The notes under the pieces are model-generated. The model was not told where the DNA came from, searched no databases, and worked only from the letters and a program-made list of their open reading frames with translations. Both the position numbers and the translations under genes were made by a program. From contig NC_058338.1 of assembly GCF_905475395.1 (NCBI RefSeq), forward strand, positions 6,028,935 to 6,092,934: a stretch of DNA of 64,000 bases, in the 5' to 3' direction. Below, piece after piece: positions 1 to 14,300 of the stretch (the stretch's first letter is position 1; each line of letters starts with the position of its first letter). Origin of the DNA: Chrysoperla carnea. Taxonomy: Eukaryota > Arthropoda > Insecta > Neuroptera > Chrysopidae.

Positions 1-1822
1 TATTCAAGTTTTTACTTCTGCCGGTACTCCCGGAGTACATCCCGTCATTTTTTAAAGTATGTTCACTGTACAGTTAAAATATTGTTAATATATAATGCAT
101 TTTCACTTAAACTCTTAAAGGCTTAAACCCCTTTTAAATACTTTCAAAAGTTTTTTTTTTTTTTTAATTTCTCATACGATCATAACTATTAGAATGTGTC
201 ATTTAGTATATTTTGTTTGTATAAATTGAAAAATTCAATCCCCGATATTAGTTCATATAAACTTATTATATTATTTTAAAGAAACTTTGTAAGCCTTGAT
301 CTATCGAATTAAATTAAATTAAAATTAAATAATTTATTTAAACTATTTAAAGTGAAAATAGTATTTTTATGATTTTTTTATTTATCATAAAAATTTATAA
401 TCCAAATAATCGTAGTTTATCACTGTTATCAGCTTTTGATTATATTATTGAATAAAGAAGAAACTTACAATTTCATTCAACTCATTTAATACCGAGCCCG
501 ACTAACACCTATTCGTTGTGTGCATAGTCATGGTAGGGACAATAAAATTGATGCCAGGGCTTCCAGTGAAAAATTTTGGAGTTAAAGGGGGCGTTTATGA
601 CTAATTTGCAATTCTTTACATGTTAATGTTATAGAAATGTCAAATTAAAATTATTGAAAAACACGAATTAATTAAACTTAATGCATTAAAAATTGTGTAA
701 ATAAGAAATCAAATTGAACAAATATTATTTTTCAAATGTAAATTATCATAATTATTTATTTAAATTTGTGAGACAATAATATTAAATTTTAAATGTAAGT
801 CATAAATGCAATCCATACAATTATATTTGCATCCATACAATTCTATAATTAAAGTAAAATCGTTACCATGGAAATGAAACTCACGCACGGAGCGAATACA
901 CATCATGAATAGTACTTAAGACTGTTTTATCAAGGTCGTGTCTACTATTAAACTTTTTTGGGCAGAGACTTCTCTTTCACGGAGCCTGGTAAAATTTTGT
1001 ATATCTACTGAAGGCGAGGTATTCAAATAAATATGGAATTGTATTATATCCAAATTTTCAAAATACAACAAGCTGTCAAATCAGCAGAAATTTTGTTTCT
1101 TCTCTTCATATTTATGTGAAGGTTAAAAGTATAATGAGAAGTTTCTAATTAATAATTTCGCAATCTTTTTCAATAAAAAATAAATTGGAAAATCTTTTGA
1201 TTAAGTTGTGATAATTGATTTAATAAATATTAAAAACAATCTATCCTTTTCTATATTATTAAAAAGTTGAACGACCTTGTAAAAAAACTTTGACATTTGT
1301 GAATAATGAATATTATAAATTTAGGATAATGATCTGTTTTTTTTTTTTTTTTAAGTTTCTAATTACGTATTTATTTTTGTAAATGATTTTGATTAGATAA
1401 GTTCTAATAAATCAAAAACGTGGTAAACTATTGATAAATAAATATCATTAAAATTATCTTTATCGCGATTTCAATTTTTTTAAAGGATTATTTTCAGTTA
1501 AAAAAAAAAAGTTTTCCTTTTAAATTCGTGTTAGTTATTCGTTAAGTTATAATAAACAAGTGAAAACAAACAATTGACTAAGTTAATTGTTGAAATACCA
1601 TGCATAGTCAGTGTTGATTTCTTTATCACATAACACATACAAACATGTGACACATACATAACTGATAATCAAGTATAGTACATATTATAAAATTTCCGCC
1701 TAATTGGCGCCCTCGCGGGTAAACAGTGATTTTTACGAAAAAATGTTTCAAAGAAAAGTTGTTTAATTTTTGATAAGGAACATTTTTTACATTTAAACTT
1801 TTGTTCTATCTCTAACGGTTTA

Positions 1823-2035
1823 CAGGATGGGTTCTACGGACCCAAGATCCAATTGACCTATGATGCTCATTTACGAACTTGACCTCACTTTTTACGTCCT
1901 GAGTACGCTGTAAAAATTTCAGTTGGATATCTTTTTTCGTTTTTGAGTTATCGTGTCCACAGACGGACGGACGGACGGACAACCGGAAATGGATCAATTA
2001 TTACCATCAATATTTCTAATCGTTACAAACTTATT
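1823..2035 (-). repeat. interspersed repeat, copy 1 (ACGG-run family)
   Basis: On the minus strand this segment contains a run of GTCC units followed by text matching acacgataactcaaaaac and a further 120 bp. It aligns with 23503-23745 on the plus strand over essentially its whole length, with scattered substitutions. Two dispersed copies in opposite orientation, one inside an EPG5 intron, mark it as an interspersed repeat. The short open frame inside it is not a gene. I cannot assign its class. Confidence 0.75.
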
Positions 2036-3178
2036 GATATCGCTTCTAACGGTTTTATCTACACAGCTTGCATTAAAGATTATAAATACTTAAGTGTATA
2101 CACATAATATTAATTTTAAAAATATAATATTAATAATATTTACCGATAAGACTTAATTAAATCACATATATTCAATTACATCATCATTTATTCAGTTGTC
2201 GAGTAAAATAATCCGGTACATACTTGTAAAATGTTGGAAATGTCAACAATAGAGTATTATCGTTGGTCAAAAATAAATCATGAAAGAAAAAAGTTAAAAT
2301 TTATGTAAAAATATACTTAAATATTTTGATTTCGAGTCATTTTTCTTTTAAAATATGTATATCACGTGACCTAAAACGCGAGTAAGCTCTGCTGTGATGT
2401 CATAGTGGTATGAGTCATAGACCATCAATTAGTTCAGTGTAGACAGCTGGGTATAATATATCCATAGATAATAAGTATTTATATTTATTATAATCAGATG
2501 TCTATGAATATATTTGTCAAACTTATTTGTGTTATTTCGTATAATGATACCGATATTACGTCATCAAATTGGATGCCCGCGTTTTTGACAGTTTAAAAAA
2601 GATTCAAAATTTAATTTAAGTTTTTGGCAAGAAAGCGTGTGTATTTTTCCGAAATATATTTTTGGTGGCTTTTTATTAGCAAAATCAAAATTTTGAAGTA
2701 CTTTTTCAAAAATAGTGGAATACCCTATTTTAAAAGCATTCAACATAACTAGCCTTTGACTCGATTTGAAAATTGAAGAAGTTTCACAGACGTATTAAAA
2801 GAACAAAGTGGCGTCTCATTGATCGTAATTTACAATCATAATCTTTTTATAATTGAAATAAATACGTCTAACGGTTCATTTTCAAGATACATACCTATAA
2901 GTACTAATGCTTCAAGTATTCAATTACTACATAGGCCAAGCAAATAAGACATATGGATATTTAAATTCTGAATCGAGTAGTTTCTCAGTTTCTGTAGGTT
3001 TATAAAAAATAAATATCGAAGCCCATACTCTCACAGCACCATTTTTTAGTTTATATCTCAAACATCAAACACAAAAATGAAATTATGGAAAGAAAAAGAA
3101 AATTATATTTAAATATGTAGTTACAGGTAGTGTACGAGCCCAATAATAAAACTTAAATATCATAGTGTCCATAACTTC

Positions 3179-3825
3179 TTAAGGATGTATGAGCATGGTA
3201 GTGGGGGCACAAATTTAAAAATAGATATTTTCAATTTTGATGATAAATTTGTATTATTACTTGACGATATAACACGAAAAGTAAGAATACAATTTTTCGA
3301 TATCTGGCTTAATTTTCAAAATATCGAAAATTGAAAATTTTGTTTAATTATTCAGCTTTCGATATTTCGAAAACCAAAACACATATCGAAAAATTGTATT
3401 CTTATTTTTCGTCTACATTCATGAAGTTATAACAAAATTCATCATCAAAGTTGAAAATAAGATAAAAATAATTTCAACCCTTAATCTACCCTGCTTTTAC
3501 ATCCCTTATATGGACGGTGACACTTATTTTTTTTCTTTTCTAATTCATTGCTAATATGTTTACTTTCTATTAAAAAGTTTTTTTTAAATTTGTTTTCATT
3601 CATTCCAAATGAAAATTATCAAAAACTTCCAAAATATGTCGTTTTTTGAGATTCCTCCATAAGAGCCAATGTATTTTATATCGATTTTTAATGACTTTTT
3701 TCTTAAAAATTTGCACGGTTACCTAAGCTGAAATTTTAATCACATATTCTTTGAGTAAAAGACTACCTACAAACAAATTTTGAGCCTTTAAATCAAACAT
3801 TGTTGTCATGCTCATACATCCTTAA
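3179..3825. mobile_element. TTAA-bounded inverted-repeat element (MITE-like)
   Basis: A perfect 19-bp inverted repeat, TTAAGGATGTATGAGCATG, occupies 3179-3197 and, in reverse complement, 3807-3825. The interior of about 610 bp is AT-rich and has no meaningful open frame. TTAA at both outer edges is what a piggyBac-type target-site duplication would give, so a non-autonomous piggyBac-like element is the best guess. Without a transposase the superfamily remains an inference. Confidence 0.7.
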
Positions 3826-4554
3826 CTATTGCATTTTGGACAAAATTATATAAGGCACCTTCAACTTAAAATTGTCCACAAAAGAATACGCTTTTAAGCT
3901 GTGTCCATAAATTCACGTGACAAGCTGTAATTCACCAGGTGCTGTGGTACGTTAAAAAACTGCAGGTTTCAGAATTTAACGAAAATACATAAATAACACC
4001 GATTGCTAATTTGCTTGGAGTAACATGACATTTTATCAAACAATAAATGATCAAATAATGCTCATATATTTATTATATATTCTCAATTTCATAACAATTG
4101 AAAGTTACCTACATAAAAAATACTTCAAAAAATTTTAAATTATAGTATTCATAATTCCCCTTCGAAAATTCACCCTTAAAAAAAGACTTAATGACTATTA
4201 TCACACTAAAAAGTACTTTATTACACAAAAGAATCCAAATTATTGTTAAAAAATACTTTCTCCCCAAACTCTTTAAAGTCAAAATTCAAAAACTTGTTAT
4301 TTATTTGGCGTAAAAAAATTTAAAAATTCAAATATTTGCGAAATTAACAACATCTCCAAGCTTGATCTTATCAGAATCATCTACGAATCATTCGAATGCT
4401 TGAACTATGTAGGTTTTGAATTACAACGATTAAAATTTGTTTATCACGACCCACCACTTTGTATCGAGGGTTTGACGAATGGGAAAAATTATCCTATAAA
4501 TTTCTAAGAATTTTAAAAGCGTACCCTAGGGCCTAGATACAATAATTATTTCAA

Positions 4555-4659
4555 TACAGGGTACCCCAGAAGTAACAGGCAACAAATGGAAGAGTTCTTT
4601 TCGTCTAAGAATTTTTTTGATGCAACAAGGGCGTCAGTTACTTCTGGGGCACGCTGTAT
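4555..4659. mobile_element. short MITE with 22-bp terminal inverted repeats
   Basis: The left end (4555-4576) begins TACAGGGTACCCCAGAAG. The right end (4637-4658) is its reverse complement with 20 of 22 positions matching. Only about 60 bp lie between them. The TACAGGGT-type terminus recurs in other elements in this window, at 44970, 47571 and 23450. No coding potential. Confidence 0.7.
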
Positions 4660-7580
4660 ATGCATTCGAACAAAAAAATCAAAATTGGTACATCCGTTTA
4701 AACGATGCCACAGACAGGCAGACAGATAAAAACACACATAGCTGTCAAACTTATAAAACCCTTTTTTTGGTTCATGGGTTTAAAATTAAAATATTACAAA
4801 AAAAAACTCGAATTCGAAAGTGTCAAATTTGATTTGACCGAGGGTAAACTAATCAAAAAATCTTGAGCAAGAATACATAAAAACATCTCAAAGAAATGCA
4901 TAAGCAGTTCCCGTGTACACTTTGAAAGTTCTTAGAAAATTATAAGATGGCTTTACTCATCCTTCAAATCGTCGACAAAAAAAAAAGAGTAACGGGGGCT
5001 GGTTGGTGCAATAGATTATAAAATTTAATTCAATCGTGAAATTCTAAAACGGAATAAATAAATATCTTGGAACGATTAAAACTAAAAATGTGAAATTCGT
5101 TGAATTATTCCTAAAAATAATGGCGCTAAAACAGTTTTAATTTATTCTACAAAAGAAACTTTTGATAGCAAAAGTATGGAATAATTTAGTCACATTTTTT
5201 CTTTACGAGATACTCTATTTGCAACTAAATTATTAAAATGAAGAAAATATTACTGCCCAAACGTAGAAAAACAAGTTTCGTTCGAAATAAAGTACACATT
5301 ACTTGTCGCAAGCATTAATTTTCTTACAGCGCTTAAATATCCAGAGTTCACGAATCCTTCAATTTCAATTCTCTAATTTCATAAAAAATACAAGACTATA
5401 TGAATCATATTGTCTAGAAAATCATCTTTCGAAAATTTCTAAAAATAGAATTGTAAATTTGTCAAAGATAATGTTTTCCTATGGTATTACGAACTCAAAC
5501 AAAATTCATAAAATGTGCAAATAGTCATTAAACTTTCGTTTATTTTCATTATCAATCGAAATCAAGAAAATAGCCTCGAAAATTATTCACGTTTTCTTAT
5601 AAGAGCAACAAGACAAAGAAAGAAGACAGATCTAAATGATTAAAATTTAAGTTTCCTGTCGTTAAAGCCTAATTTTAACTCAGTTATTTCTAGATATTAT
5701 GCCGTTCAAAAATACTCAAAATAGACTTAATTCGGTATTAAATCAAAAAAATTTCATGAAAATCATGCCTCATTTTCCATTGAAAATAAGATTCAATAAA
5801 TTCAATATACTTTCCCGATACACACATGCCAATTTCGAACTACAAATATTATCCACAAAAGCACTATTCTAGAATTTTCTTCGAAAATAACTACACCTTA
5901 ATTTGAGAAAACGTAAAAATTCTCAGAATATTTTCCAATAACAAAGAAATGAAACGAGAACTAAACACGAGATTCTCAAATCGATTGCCTCTCAAATGTA
6001 TAATTTAAGCAAGCCTAAGGCAAAAAATTTAACTTAAATAAAAAAACTACCTGAATAATAAAAGAAACAAACCTTTAGCAACACCAAATTTAAGCCATAT
6101 AGTCATCGAGTTTTTATTAAGCATCTGGGGGTAACACAAGAAACACTTGACAAAAAAAAATATAATTCACTTAATTCACCACACACGAGAGGACAGAACA
6201 CTTACACACACCGTAAAAAAAACACTAACAGGTTAATTGAGTTTCGAAATCAAAAAATCATTCCCCAATAATATACACAATTGTTATTTTCGAAACAATT
6301 TCGAAAATACTATTACACACAGAGAGAAAAAATCACATATACCTACACTATATCAAAAAACTAATACACACTTACTTCTCAGCTCTGACGTCTATGGTGC
6401 ACAAAATGGCGTTAAATAACAATAAATATTATCCTAGACGAAAACAAAAAAACATAGAAACGTCGAATTTATTTATTTTTATTTGTTTATACACTGATTT
6501 ATTTTTTTTTAGAGCATCAGCAACGTGGCTTACTTAAGTTGTGAGAAGACTAATTTATATTTTATATTAAAATTGATACCTCCTTTCTAGGTTGGGTAAA
6601 CTCAATAATAAACACTCCTCGATAACAAAAAAAAACCTTTTGCTCTTTTTTGAGTAACTCACAAAAAGTTACAAAAACTCACATTCCACAAATTTTTAAA
6701 AAAATACACCCATCACTGCTTCGAACAAAAAAAAATTTCAAAATCATTTTTAAGAAAATTTTCACTAATCAAAAAAAAATCGACGTAGGAAAATTAAATT
6801 ATTTTTAAACACAAAAAAAAATAAATTTTTTTCTCTTCAACACTTTCACAATAACCAAATCTTCCACATAGCACTTGAAAAAAAGAACAGAACGAAGAGT
6901 TTTTAATTTCTTGATTTATTTTAAAATATGTTTTTTTTCCACAAATTTTCACAGAAACAGTTTTTTTTTGTTTTACACGAAAATATTTATTATATTTTGT
7001 TTCCTTTTTTTATTGTGTGATTTATTTTTAAATAAAATTATTTTTTTTTTAATAAAAATTTGTTGTGTTTAATGTCTATCTGAAATTACCTCACAGTGAT
7101 GAGGTATTTCTTGCAATTGGCAACCCAGGCCAGTGATGGCGAACTTCAGTATAGCGCATGTGCACATACTTGAAACTAGACTTTGGTGGGGAGTATATTA
7201 ATAATCAGTGGACCCATTTTGATTCCCGCTATGCTTGTGCTGTGTGTACGTTGTTGCTGTACAGTATATTTATTAATTATTGTGTTTTTATAACTTTTGA
7301 AAATGTACGTTTTCGTATCGTTCAGCTCAGCTTAGCTTAGCGCGGCGTACACGTACATTGCGTTGTTTATCCAATTGTTTACTAAATCATTTTCAATATT
7401 GTCAACAAAAAGCAACCAACTATTTAATTTAATATTTAATCACATCACTTCCATTATTTCAAATATGAAAATCTATTTCCAAACAGTTTAATTCTTGTGA
7501 AATTTTATTGTAAAGGTTGTTACACAGGTGATTTTCTGTAAATGAGTCATTTCATTTTAAAATCGCATAGCTAGGGCGAC

Positions 7581-7740
7581 TATAATAGCCAGTTGGTTAA
7601 AGCGTCACCAATTCCGTTTGTGGTATGCCTAGGGTAGCGGGATCGATTCCCGCCAACAGTCATTTCAGAATGGATAGCTGTCTAAAATTTTCATTGCGAG
7701 GAACTTCTCTTTTAAGGGGCCTGCAAAATTTTTAACTGTG
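7581..7740 (+). repeat. tRNA-derived SINE-like copy
   Basis: An A-box-like segment (TAGCCAGTTGGTTAAAGCG) is followed by a perfect 5-bp T-stem and B-box (GCGGGATCGATTCCCGC). The outer ends GACT and AGTC can pair. The anticodon arm does not fold, so this is not a working tRNA. The following 60 bp (aggaacttctcttttaagg onward) resembles 955-1000, so a shared body sits behind the tRNA-like head, as expected for a SINE. Confidence 0.6.
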
Positions 7741-8324
7741 TAACAAGCTTTTATAAAGCTTGCTCAGAATTTTTTTGAAAGGGGCTATACGAACTCATGA
7801 AGTATTCGTCCAATGATCAAAGAGGCCCATATTTTGGGTCAAAAACACTCTAGAAAATTATATTTATCCAAATCGACGACAGTAAATTTTTTTATAATTT
7901 TCTAAAGTAGTACGTATTGCCCTTTCAAAAGATTGAAAAACTGCAAACAAATTATTGTTTCGGAATTTCATGAATCTTAAAGTATATAGTAATTTTGGCC
8001 CAAAAATTATAAAACTCGCGTTCATTTAGCGATTGGCTGAGTAGTTTTTGAGGTATCACCTAAATTCTTTTATTTTTTACTTTTTAGTGTATCTGAAGTA
8101 CACTAACTTATTTGTCACTAAGAAAAGAATCATCGAAATGGGTTGACATAATATTGAGTTATTCCTCCATTTGCCGCGCAAATATTTAATGCAAATTTAA
8201 GACTTTTATGGTTTTCTCATGGATGCCATTGTCAAAACTGGATCAAATTGAAATGGGACCACACAGGAGGCACCAGGTTTCAATTATCATCAAAATGGGT
8301 TCACTCAGTCGAAAGTTCTAAAGT

Positions 8325-8400
8325 AACAAACATTACAAAAAAAAAAAAAAAATACGGTCGAATTGAGAACCATCTCCTTTTTTTGAAGTCGGTTAAAAAG
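8325..8400 (+). repeat. LINE-type 3' end
   Basis: An A-run is followed by tacggtcgaattgagaacc and ttgaagtcggttaaaaa. From memory this text is common at the 3' ends of interspersed repeats in many insect genomes. No coding sequence remains beside it. The exact family cannot be assigned from sequence alone. Confidence 0.5.
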
Positions 8401-9514
8401 AAAGAGATTATGTTTATAACATAATCATATGAATATTAGCATGTATGTGCTTTTTACGCACCGTTTGTCTTTGTAAAAGTGAACATAGCTATACTAACTG
8501 ACTAAACTAGTTAACCTCCTTAATATTACACTATGAGTATGGTGAAAGCCAATTGGTTATTTATTATTCACTTGTTAAATGTTTACCAATTAGTTCTTCG
8601 TTTTTAGTCATTCAGATGTTTTTTTAATGTACAAATTTGTGTAATTATTAGGGTTTTGTATCTAACGGTCCTTCATAAAACGTAGAAATTTTTATTCTTA
8701 TTGAAATTTTGGAATTCAGCACCAATGGAAACTGATAGCTCAGTAATTCTTAACATTTATATAAACTAAGGTTTGTTCAGGCCCAAATTTTTCTTTTCCA
8801 CTGAGAACTCTGGGCAAGTGCTCGGGGCCCCGACCTGACTCAAAAAATCATTCTTTACATCCATCGTACCATTCTATGCATTAAGTACGAGATTCAATGA
8901 TTTTCGATGTTTCTAGCCCCAAACTTATTATATTTTTATAATTTAATAAGGTTTAATTGAACGTTGCAAGAAATTCGATTTGCAACTAGCAAAATACGTA
9001 AAATGAGACAAAAAGCGGCCATGGCATTAAATAATTATCTAATTAGCACACTAATTACGACACAAAACTTATCCAGGGTAAACTAAATGCTAAAATTTTG
9101 TATTTTATGACAGAAAATGAGATAAAAATGGAAGAAAAAAAAAGAAACTCCTGCGCGCCAGATTCTCATAGGGCATGTTAAGTGGCCTCCAAGAAAGCTC
9201 CCATACTTTAGACTGGCGATTTGCAAAAAAAAATCGTCATGAGTATCTCGAGCGCGTCAGATTTTCATTCCGCATGTTCAACTTGATGCCCTGGTCATGT
9301 TGTACCTTAATCTGACTAAAATCTTGCAGGATTATCTTAATCTGACGGTTTGATTTTTTTTTTGTTGACACATTTTTAATTATCCCTTACTCTCTGTTTG
9401 AAACATTTAATTAAATTATATATGTCCTTGAGACGGTGTGAAATTATTACAGAACCCTATAAATACATTCCAACACATACTTAACAGATGATTTTAATGT
9501 TTATTTTTTACTAG

Positions 9515-9985
9515 AGTGATACCCACCCGCTTCGCTGGGTTTAAAAGTAAAGATAAGTAAAGATTACTCTCGCTTATCCCCTTTCTATAACACTCGAAAT
9601 AATGGTAAGGATTGTTTTACACAGGTAAAATATGTGTATGGTTTTCTATTTTTTTAAATATATAATAGTCGTAATTACTCATGGAGTATATCAATAAAGA
9701 TGATGAAAGATATTGACTATTTTTACAGAAATCTGTAATTTCTGATAATGTCAAATGACTACTTTTACAGAAATCTGTAATTTATGGTAATCAAATTAAA
9801 TTAATTTTTAAATTTTGTTTGTTTTTATTAATATATCTTTATAAATTATATCTCATGTGTTATTCTGAAGTATGAGCTATATTGCTGTACAGTTTCATTA
9901 AAAACCATTCGCTAGTTTCAGCGTGAAAGCGTAACAAACAAACAAACATGCTTACTTTCGCATTTATAATATATAGAGATTTAAG
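9515..9985 (+). repeat. unclassified interspersed repeat
   Basis: The stretch runs from tgatacccacccgcttcgctgggttt to aaacaaacaaacatgcttactttcgcatttataatata. Both end texts are of a kind repeated widely in insect genomes, from memory. An internal direct duplication of about 22 bp (acttttacagaaatctgtaattt) occurs near 9720 and 9765. No open frame of note. Confidence 0.45.
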
Positions 9986-10829
9986 AAAGCTTTTTACATG
10001 TACAATTTTTTTTTATTGAATTAATTTAAAATTACATTATTTTTAATTTTCTCTAAAAATATAATCAATAAAGTAAATTCGCAAAGCCATAAATAACGAA
10101 TGTAGGCCGATTGCCGATTAAAAAGAAGCGAATATTCTTAATAACGTAAAGACCCAACATAGCGCGTATGATAATATAATGATTATTGCCTTGAATATTA
10201 ATCATAAAGTGTTCGATTGTGAAGGTCTTGGTTTTTATTGCTACATAAGTTGTACAAGGTTAATTTTAGAGGTCAATTTACGTTTTCTTTCTTATCTATT
10301 AGAAAATTCCTGAGAGAAGGAGAGATAGCAATTTTCATTCATTCGTAATTCATTAACATAAGAGAATTGGAAATCTAGTTGATTTTGCGATTTCAGGATC
10401 ATTTTTTTACATATCGGTTAGTATGATTGAATTTAGATGTGCCTAGGGGCCTCTATTTTCATAAGAATTTATCTGATTTAATCTTATCACTATTCTAACT
10501 ATATTCTATAAGAAATTCCGGTTGATTACTAGTCAAGCGTATAGAATTTGTTTAAGATATTAGTTCATCGAAGTTAAGCATCATTGAGTACATTTATTTG
10601 TATGAGTAATCACATGTTGGTCAATAAATATTACCTGTTTCTCCGTATAATATACAAATTTGATGACCTTAGAATGGAATTACCGTCCAAAAACTTGATA
10701 ACTAGTTCAGCAACAAACCAAACAATATACGAACCACAGTTGTTCATAAATTAACGAATAGATGGCGTTTTACCTTTTAACTTTCAATTGTTTAATATGT
10801 ATTTTTCAATTGTTATATATTTTTTATAT

Positions 10830-10995
10830 ATATTTATGTCCTATAATCCCGAGGGAGACGTAGGGCCTCAACAAATGCTCGCCAACGAACTCAATTCTGT
10901 GCCATGGACTTGACTTCTCCCCAGGATTTGCCTTCCTCAGCAATTTCTTCCTCCACTTCTCCCTAGGATTTGCCTTCCTCATTGTTAACTCCTGT
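10830..10995 (-). mobile_element. LINE 3'-end fragment (same family as 14790-15535)
   Basis: The reverse complement nearly matches 15400-15535: both read through the same segment encoding the last residues ([15 protein letters not shown] in the other copy) and end in an ATAAATATA tail. Here the segment with aaggcaaatcctgggga is internally duplicated. It is 5'-truncated, lies about 0.2 kb beyond the INTS4 poly(A) signal and is in opposite orientation to the intronic copy. Confidence 0.8.
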
Positions 10996-11201
10996 CAATT
11001 GATTGGGAATCAAATTTTATTTTGCAAATTGTAAAAACGAACTGGAACCTGGATAAAATAAGAATTTACTCAGGATGATCTCTGAGAAGGTTGTGACCAG
11101 TACCATATTGACTACATGGTAATAATTGAATTTTGCCACCTTTATTCCCTTTTTTGGCTAAGATGAGTGGATTAATTGGAATTTAATATCTAACTAAATC
11201 A

Positions 11202-11207
11202 TTTATT
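11202..11207 (-). terminator. INTS4 poly(A) signal AATAAA
   Basis: The minus strand reads AATAAA here, 108 nt downstream of the INTS4 stop codon. It is the nearest canonical signal I see after the gene, which implies a short 3' UTR. Confidence 0.6.
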
Positions 11208-11314
11208 CTGAAAAACTTTATACATACACTAAATAGAAAATATTAATAGAAAAATATCGAAAATATTCTAATTTCTTATGATAAACAAATGCTAACAACA
11301 TAAGTATATAATAT

Positions 11315-14300
11315 TTAAATTCCTTTTCGAACTGGTTTTGGAGCAACATATATATTCACTGGTTTACATAAATCAATCACATTTGGATCCGGTGGAGCTT
11401 GTGATGGTCGCTTTAATCCTGGTGGTCCACTATCTGATTCTGGAACAGCTATTGCTAAACTAACAGCAACATTACATGCTTCAGACCATACTTGATGTGA
11501 CAATAATACTTGTGTTAATAGTCGAAAATTGTTTTCTGCAAGAAAAAAAAAACATTGTTAATTAAAAATAAATATAAAAATATTTTCTTTTTTACAATAT
11601 GGCGTCTGTCCTGTCTGTCCTTAGTGTCCGTCAAAATTGAAACAAACATACATACATAGATATGATAAACTCATTAATTACCACTCCTTTGTGTTTCGCA
11701 GTCGGGTATTTCTGGTATTTTGAAAATTGAAATTTGTAAGATATTGAACGACGAGTCGGGCAAAATGATTCTGAGTATTTCAATATGATTCGTCTTGTAA
11801 ACTTACCTTCACAAAGATCCAAATCTAACGACCGTAAATCAGCAACTCTAGGAACAGTCATTTGAATTTGTTGATCCGGATATTTGACTTTAATTCGTAA
11901 CGTGCCACGATCATTTAAATTTAACAATTCCGCTTCAAATGGAACGGATACAATTAAACCGGCTGTGAATTTTAATGCACTATCATTTTCCCCTGACGGT
12001 TGTAATATTTTCGCTTTACACATCTTAATTTCTGAGCGTGGTTTTGGTGGTGTTTTTGGTTCAAAATTCCTTAATAATGGATGTAATAATCTTGCAACTG
12101 TTCCCGGTTTTGGATCCTCTACATTACTTAATTCATTTATAATTTGTGCAATTAATGGATCCGGTTTTATTGACATTGTTGCAAGCATTCGTTCAGTTTC
12201 GACCACAGCTTGAATGAAATGTTGACATAATGATAAGGCGCTAACATTACTGCCACGGACAACTAATACCAATTGTAGAGCTAATGCATGTAAACGTAAT
12301 TGATTCACTGAAGCTTTTTCAAAGTCCGTTAAATTTAAAAATAAATGGCGTAATCTGAAACATAAACAAATGTTTAATGAAATAGGGAACTTTAATGACT
12401 GGACATTTCAACTAAACCATTAATTTAGTAATTAATATCTTTTTAATTACTTAAAATTAATTAATAAAAGTACTAATTCATTGAGAACAATGAATTAAAA
12501 CTATAAAAAAAATACATGAATATTCCCTATTCTTGTATTTATCGGATGAAATCCCTCCAAGAATTTTAAACTAAACTTACTTAGCACAATGTAAAAGTAA
12601 TTCATTTATCAGTGAATGATTTGTTTGAGCTGATACATGAAAATTATCCATTTTTCCAATACGATCCGCCAATAATTGTGCCCCAATATGTAATGCAGTA
12701 AAATGTGCTGCACCAGCCACACCACTTTCCATTTCTGCTAAACGTAATAAATGTTTTTGAGCGGATTCCAGTAATGTAATTCGTACACGACTCGATGCAC
12801 CCACATTATCAATATTTGTGATAATTGTTTCCAAAAAATTTGCTGTATTTGTATCATCAGTTTTTTCACCAAATGTTTCGAATGCACTTCGATGTTGAAT
12901 TGTTAATGCTGGCACCAATGTTGGCATTGTATCACGTAAATATCGATAATGACGTAATGTATGCGATTCTAATAATGGTAGAATTGTTGAACAATGCCGT
13001 GCAGCGTTTAGAATTAGAATTAAAATGCATATATCTTGAAAATTTGTTAAGAAATTTAATTATGTATTCGAAATTAAATTTTTAAAGCTACGTTACTACA
13101 AGATGTTCAAGATCCCCTGAAAGAGAAGACTCCGAATATGCAAATTTTCGTAGGGGAAATAGCTGTTAAGCATTTCCTTGGCAACAGCTTGATAAAAAAA
13201 AGGATACATGACGGATCTTCAACATCCGGTTCTGGAGTATCGAAAAACGGATGTGTATTTAGCAGTTGTGGTGTTAACGGTAACGTTAATTCTGGATGTT
13301 GTGTTCCACAACGTTGTAAAAGACGCCATGTTGATCGTTTATCGCATGGATATTTTCGTAAATTATCCAATAATTTTGAAACACACATTTGTAAACATGT
13401 TGATGTTGCAAGTTTGCAGGACGCTAACATTCTGAAAATAATTTTAATGTTAGAATTTGTCATTTGTGATCTGAATGAAACGCGTGTGTTATAATCGTTA
13501 TCGAAAAAAAGCATTCACGGATCACAAACTATGCAACTACAACTTATAAATTTTATTACCTGTGTAAACCTTCTCGAACATCAATTGAATAATCTTCAAG
13601 TGCCCCTAAAATAGTCTCCAATTGGTCTTCACGTAGTACAATATGTTTACTAATACGTGTTAAACTATCGATAGCTTTTAATCGTACACCTTCGATTTCA
13701 TCGTTAAACATATCAACCAGAAAATCGATTGCAATATTCGCAAAAATACTATTATTCAAAGATAAATGGCACAATGACTCAACAGCTGCCGTTCGAACCT
13801 CTGCAACAGAAGACAATAAAATAAAGCCCTACAATACATATTCAAACTTATGCATATGCAAAAAAAAAAAGACTTCTATACCTAAAAATTCATCCTCAAG
13901 ACCATGAACTAAAGCTCCACACGCACCACTACTCATTAAATTCACAGTTGTTGCATCGATTAACTCTCTTGGTGCATCATCAGCCCATTTTTTCCCTGAA
14001 GCCCATTCACCACTTGTAACATTTTCCCAGGCTCTTTCATGAGCCGTACGTTTTTTTCTCATATTCGACATTAACTTCTTATCGAGTGTCTGTTGGAGGA
14101 AACGTGAACTCACACTTTGCATTGACCCTAATAACTTACAAGCTTCTGCTCGTACACGAACTGTTAGATCTGTAACTGCACTACAAACTTTTCCAAAAGC
14201 ATCGTCTATTAAACGGATTGGTTGGTCACTATCTGGTAGCATAATCAGCCTAAAAATAAAATAGAAAAGACCCATAAATTTTGTACCGACTTCAGTCTAA

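Larger units (their letters stand above)
1..11201. other. gene-free, repeat-rich left flank
   Basis: I find no coding exon supported by homology or by a consistent splice structure in this 11-kb stretch. The open frames present are short, AT-rich and low in complexity. What can be recognised is mobile-element debris, listed separately: an ACGG-run repeat, a TTAA inverted-repeat element, a 105-bp MITE, a tRNA-like SINE head, two LINE-type 3' ends and a repeat with a CTTTCGCATTTATAATATA tail. The segment at 9130-9360, with GC-rich motifs such as gcgcgccagattctcat, also looks repeat-derived. A remote untranslated exon or enhancer cannot be excluded. Confidence 0.7.

Noticed and set aside
6875-7072. 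Phe/Ile-rich 65-codon frame that looks like a membrane protein
   Set aside because: Hydrophobicity is explained by T-rich DNA; no start context, paralogue or splice evidence. Unlike the three small genes, it shares no motif with anything here.
11884-12213. 109-codon plus-strand open frame inside the INTS4 locus
   Set aside because: It is the reverse-strand shadow of INTS4 exon 8, whose minus-strand protein is clearly conserved. The same applies to frames at 12825-13085, 13138-13494 and 13208-13435.
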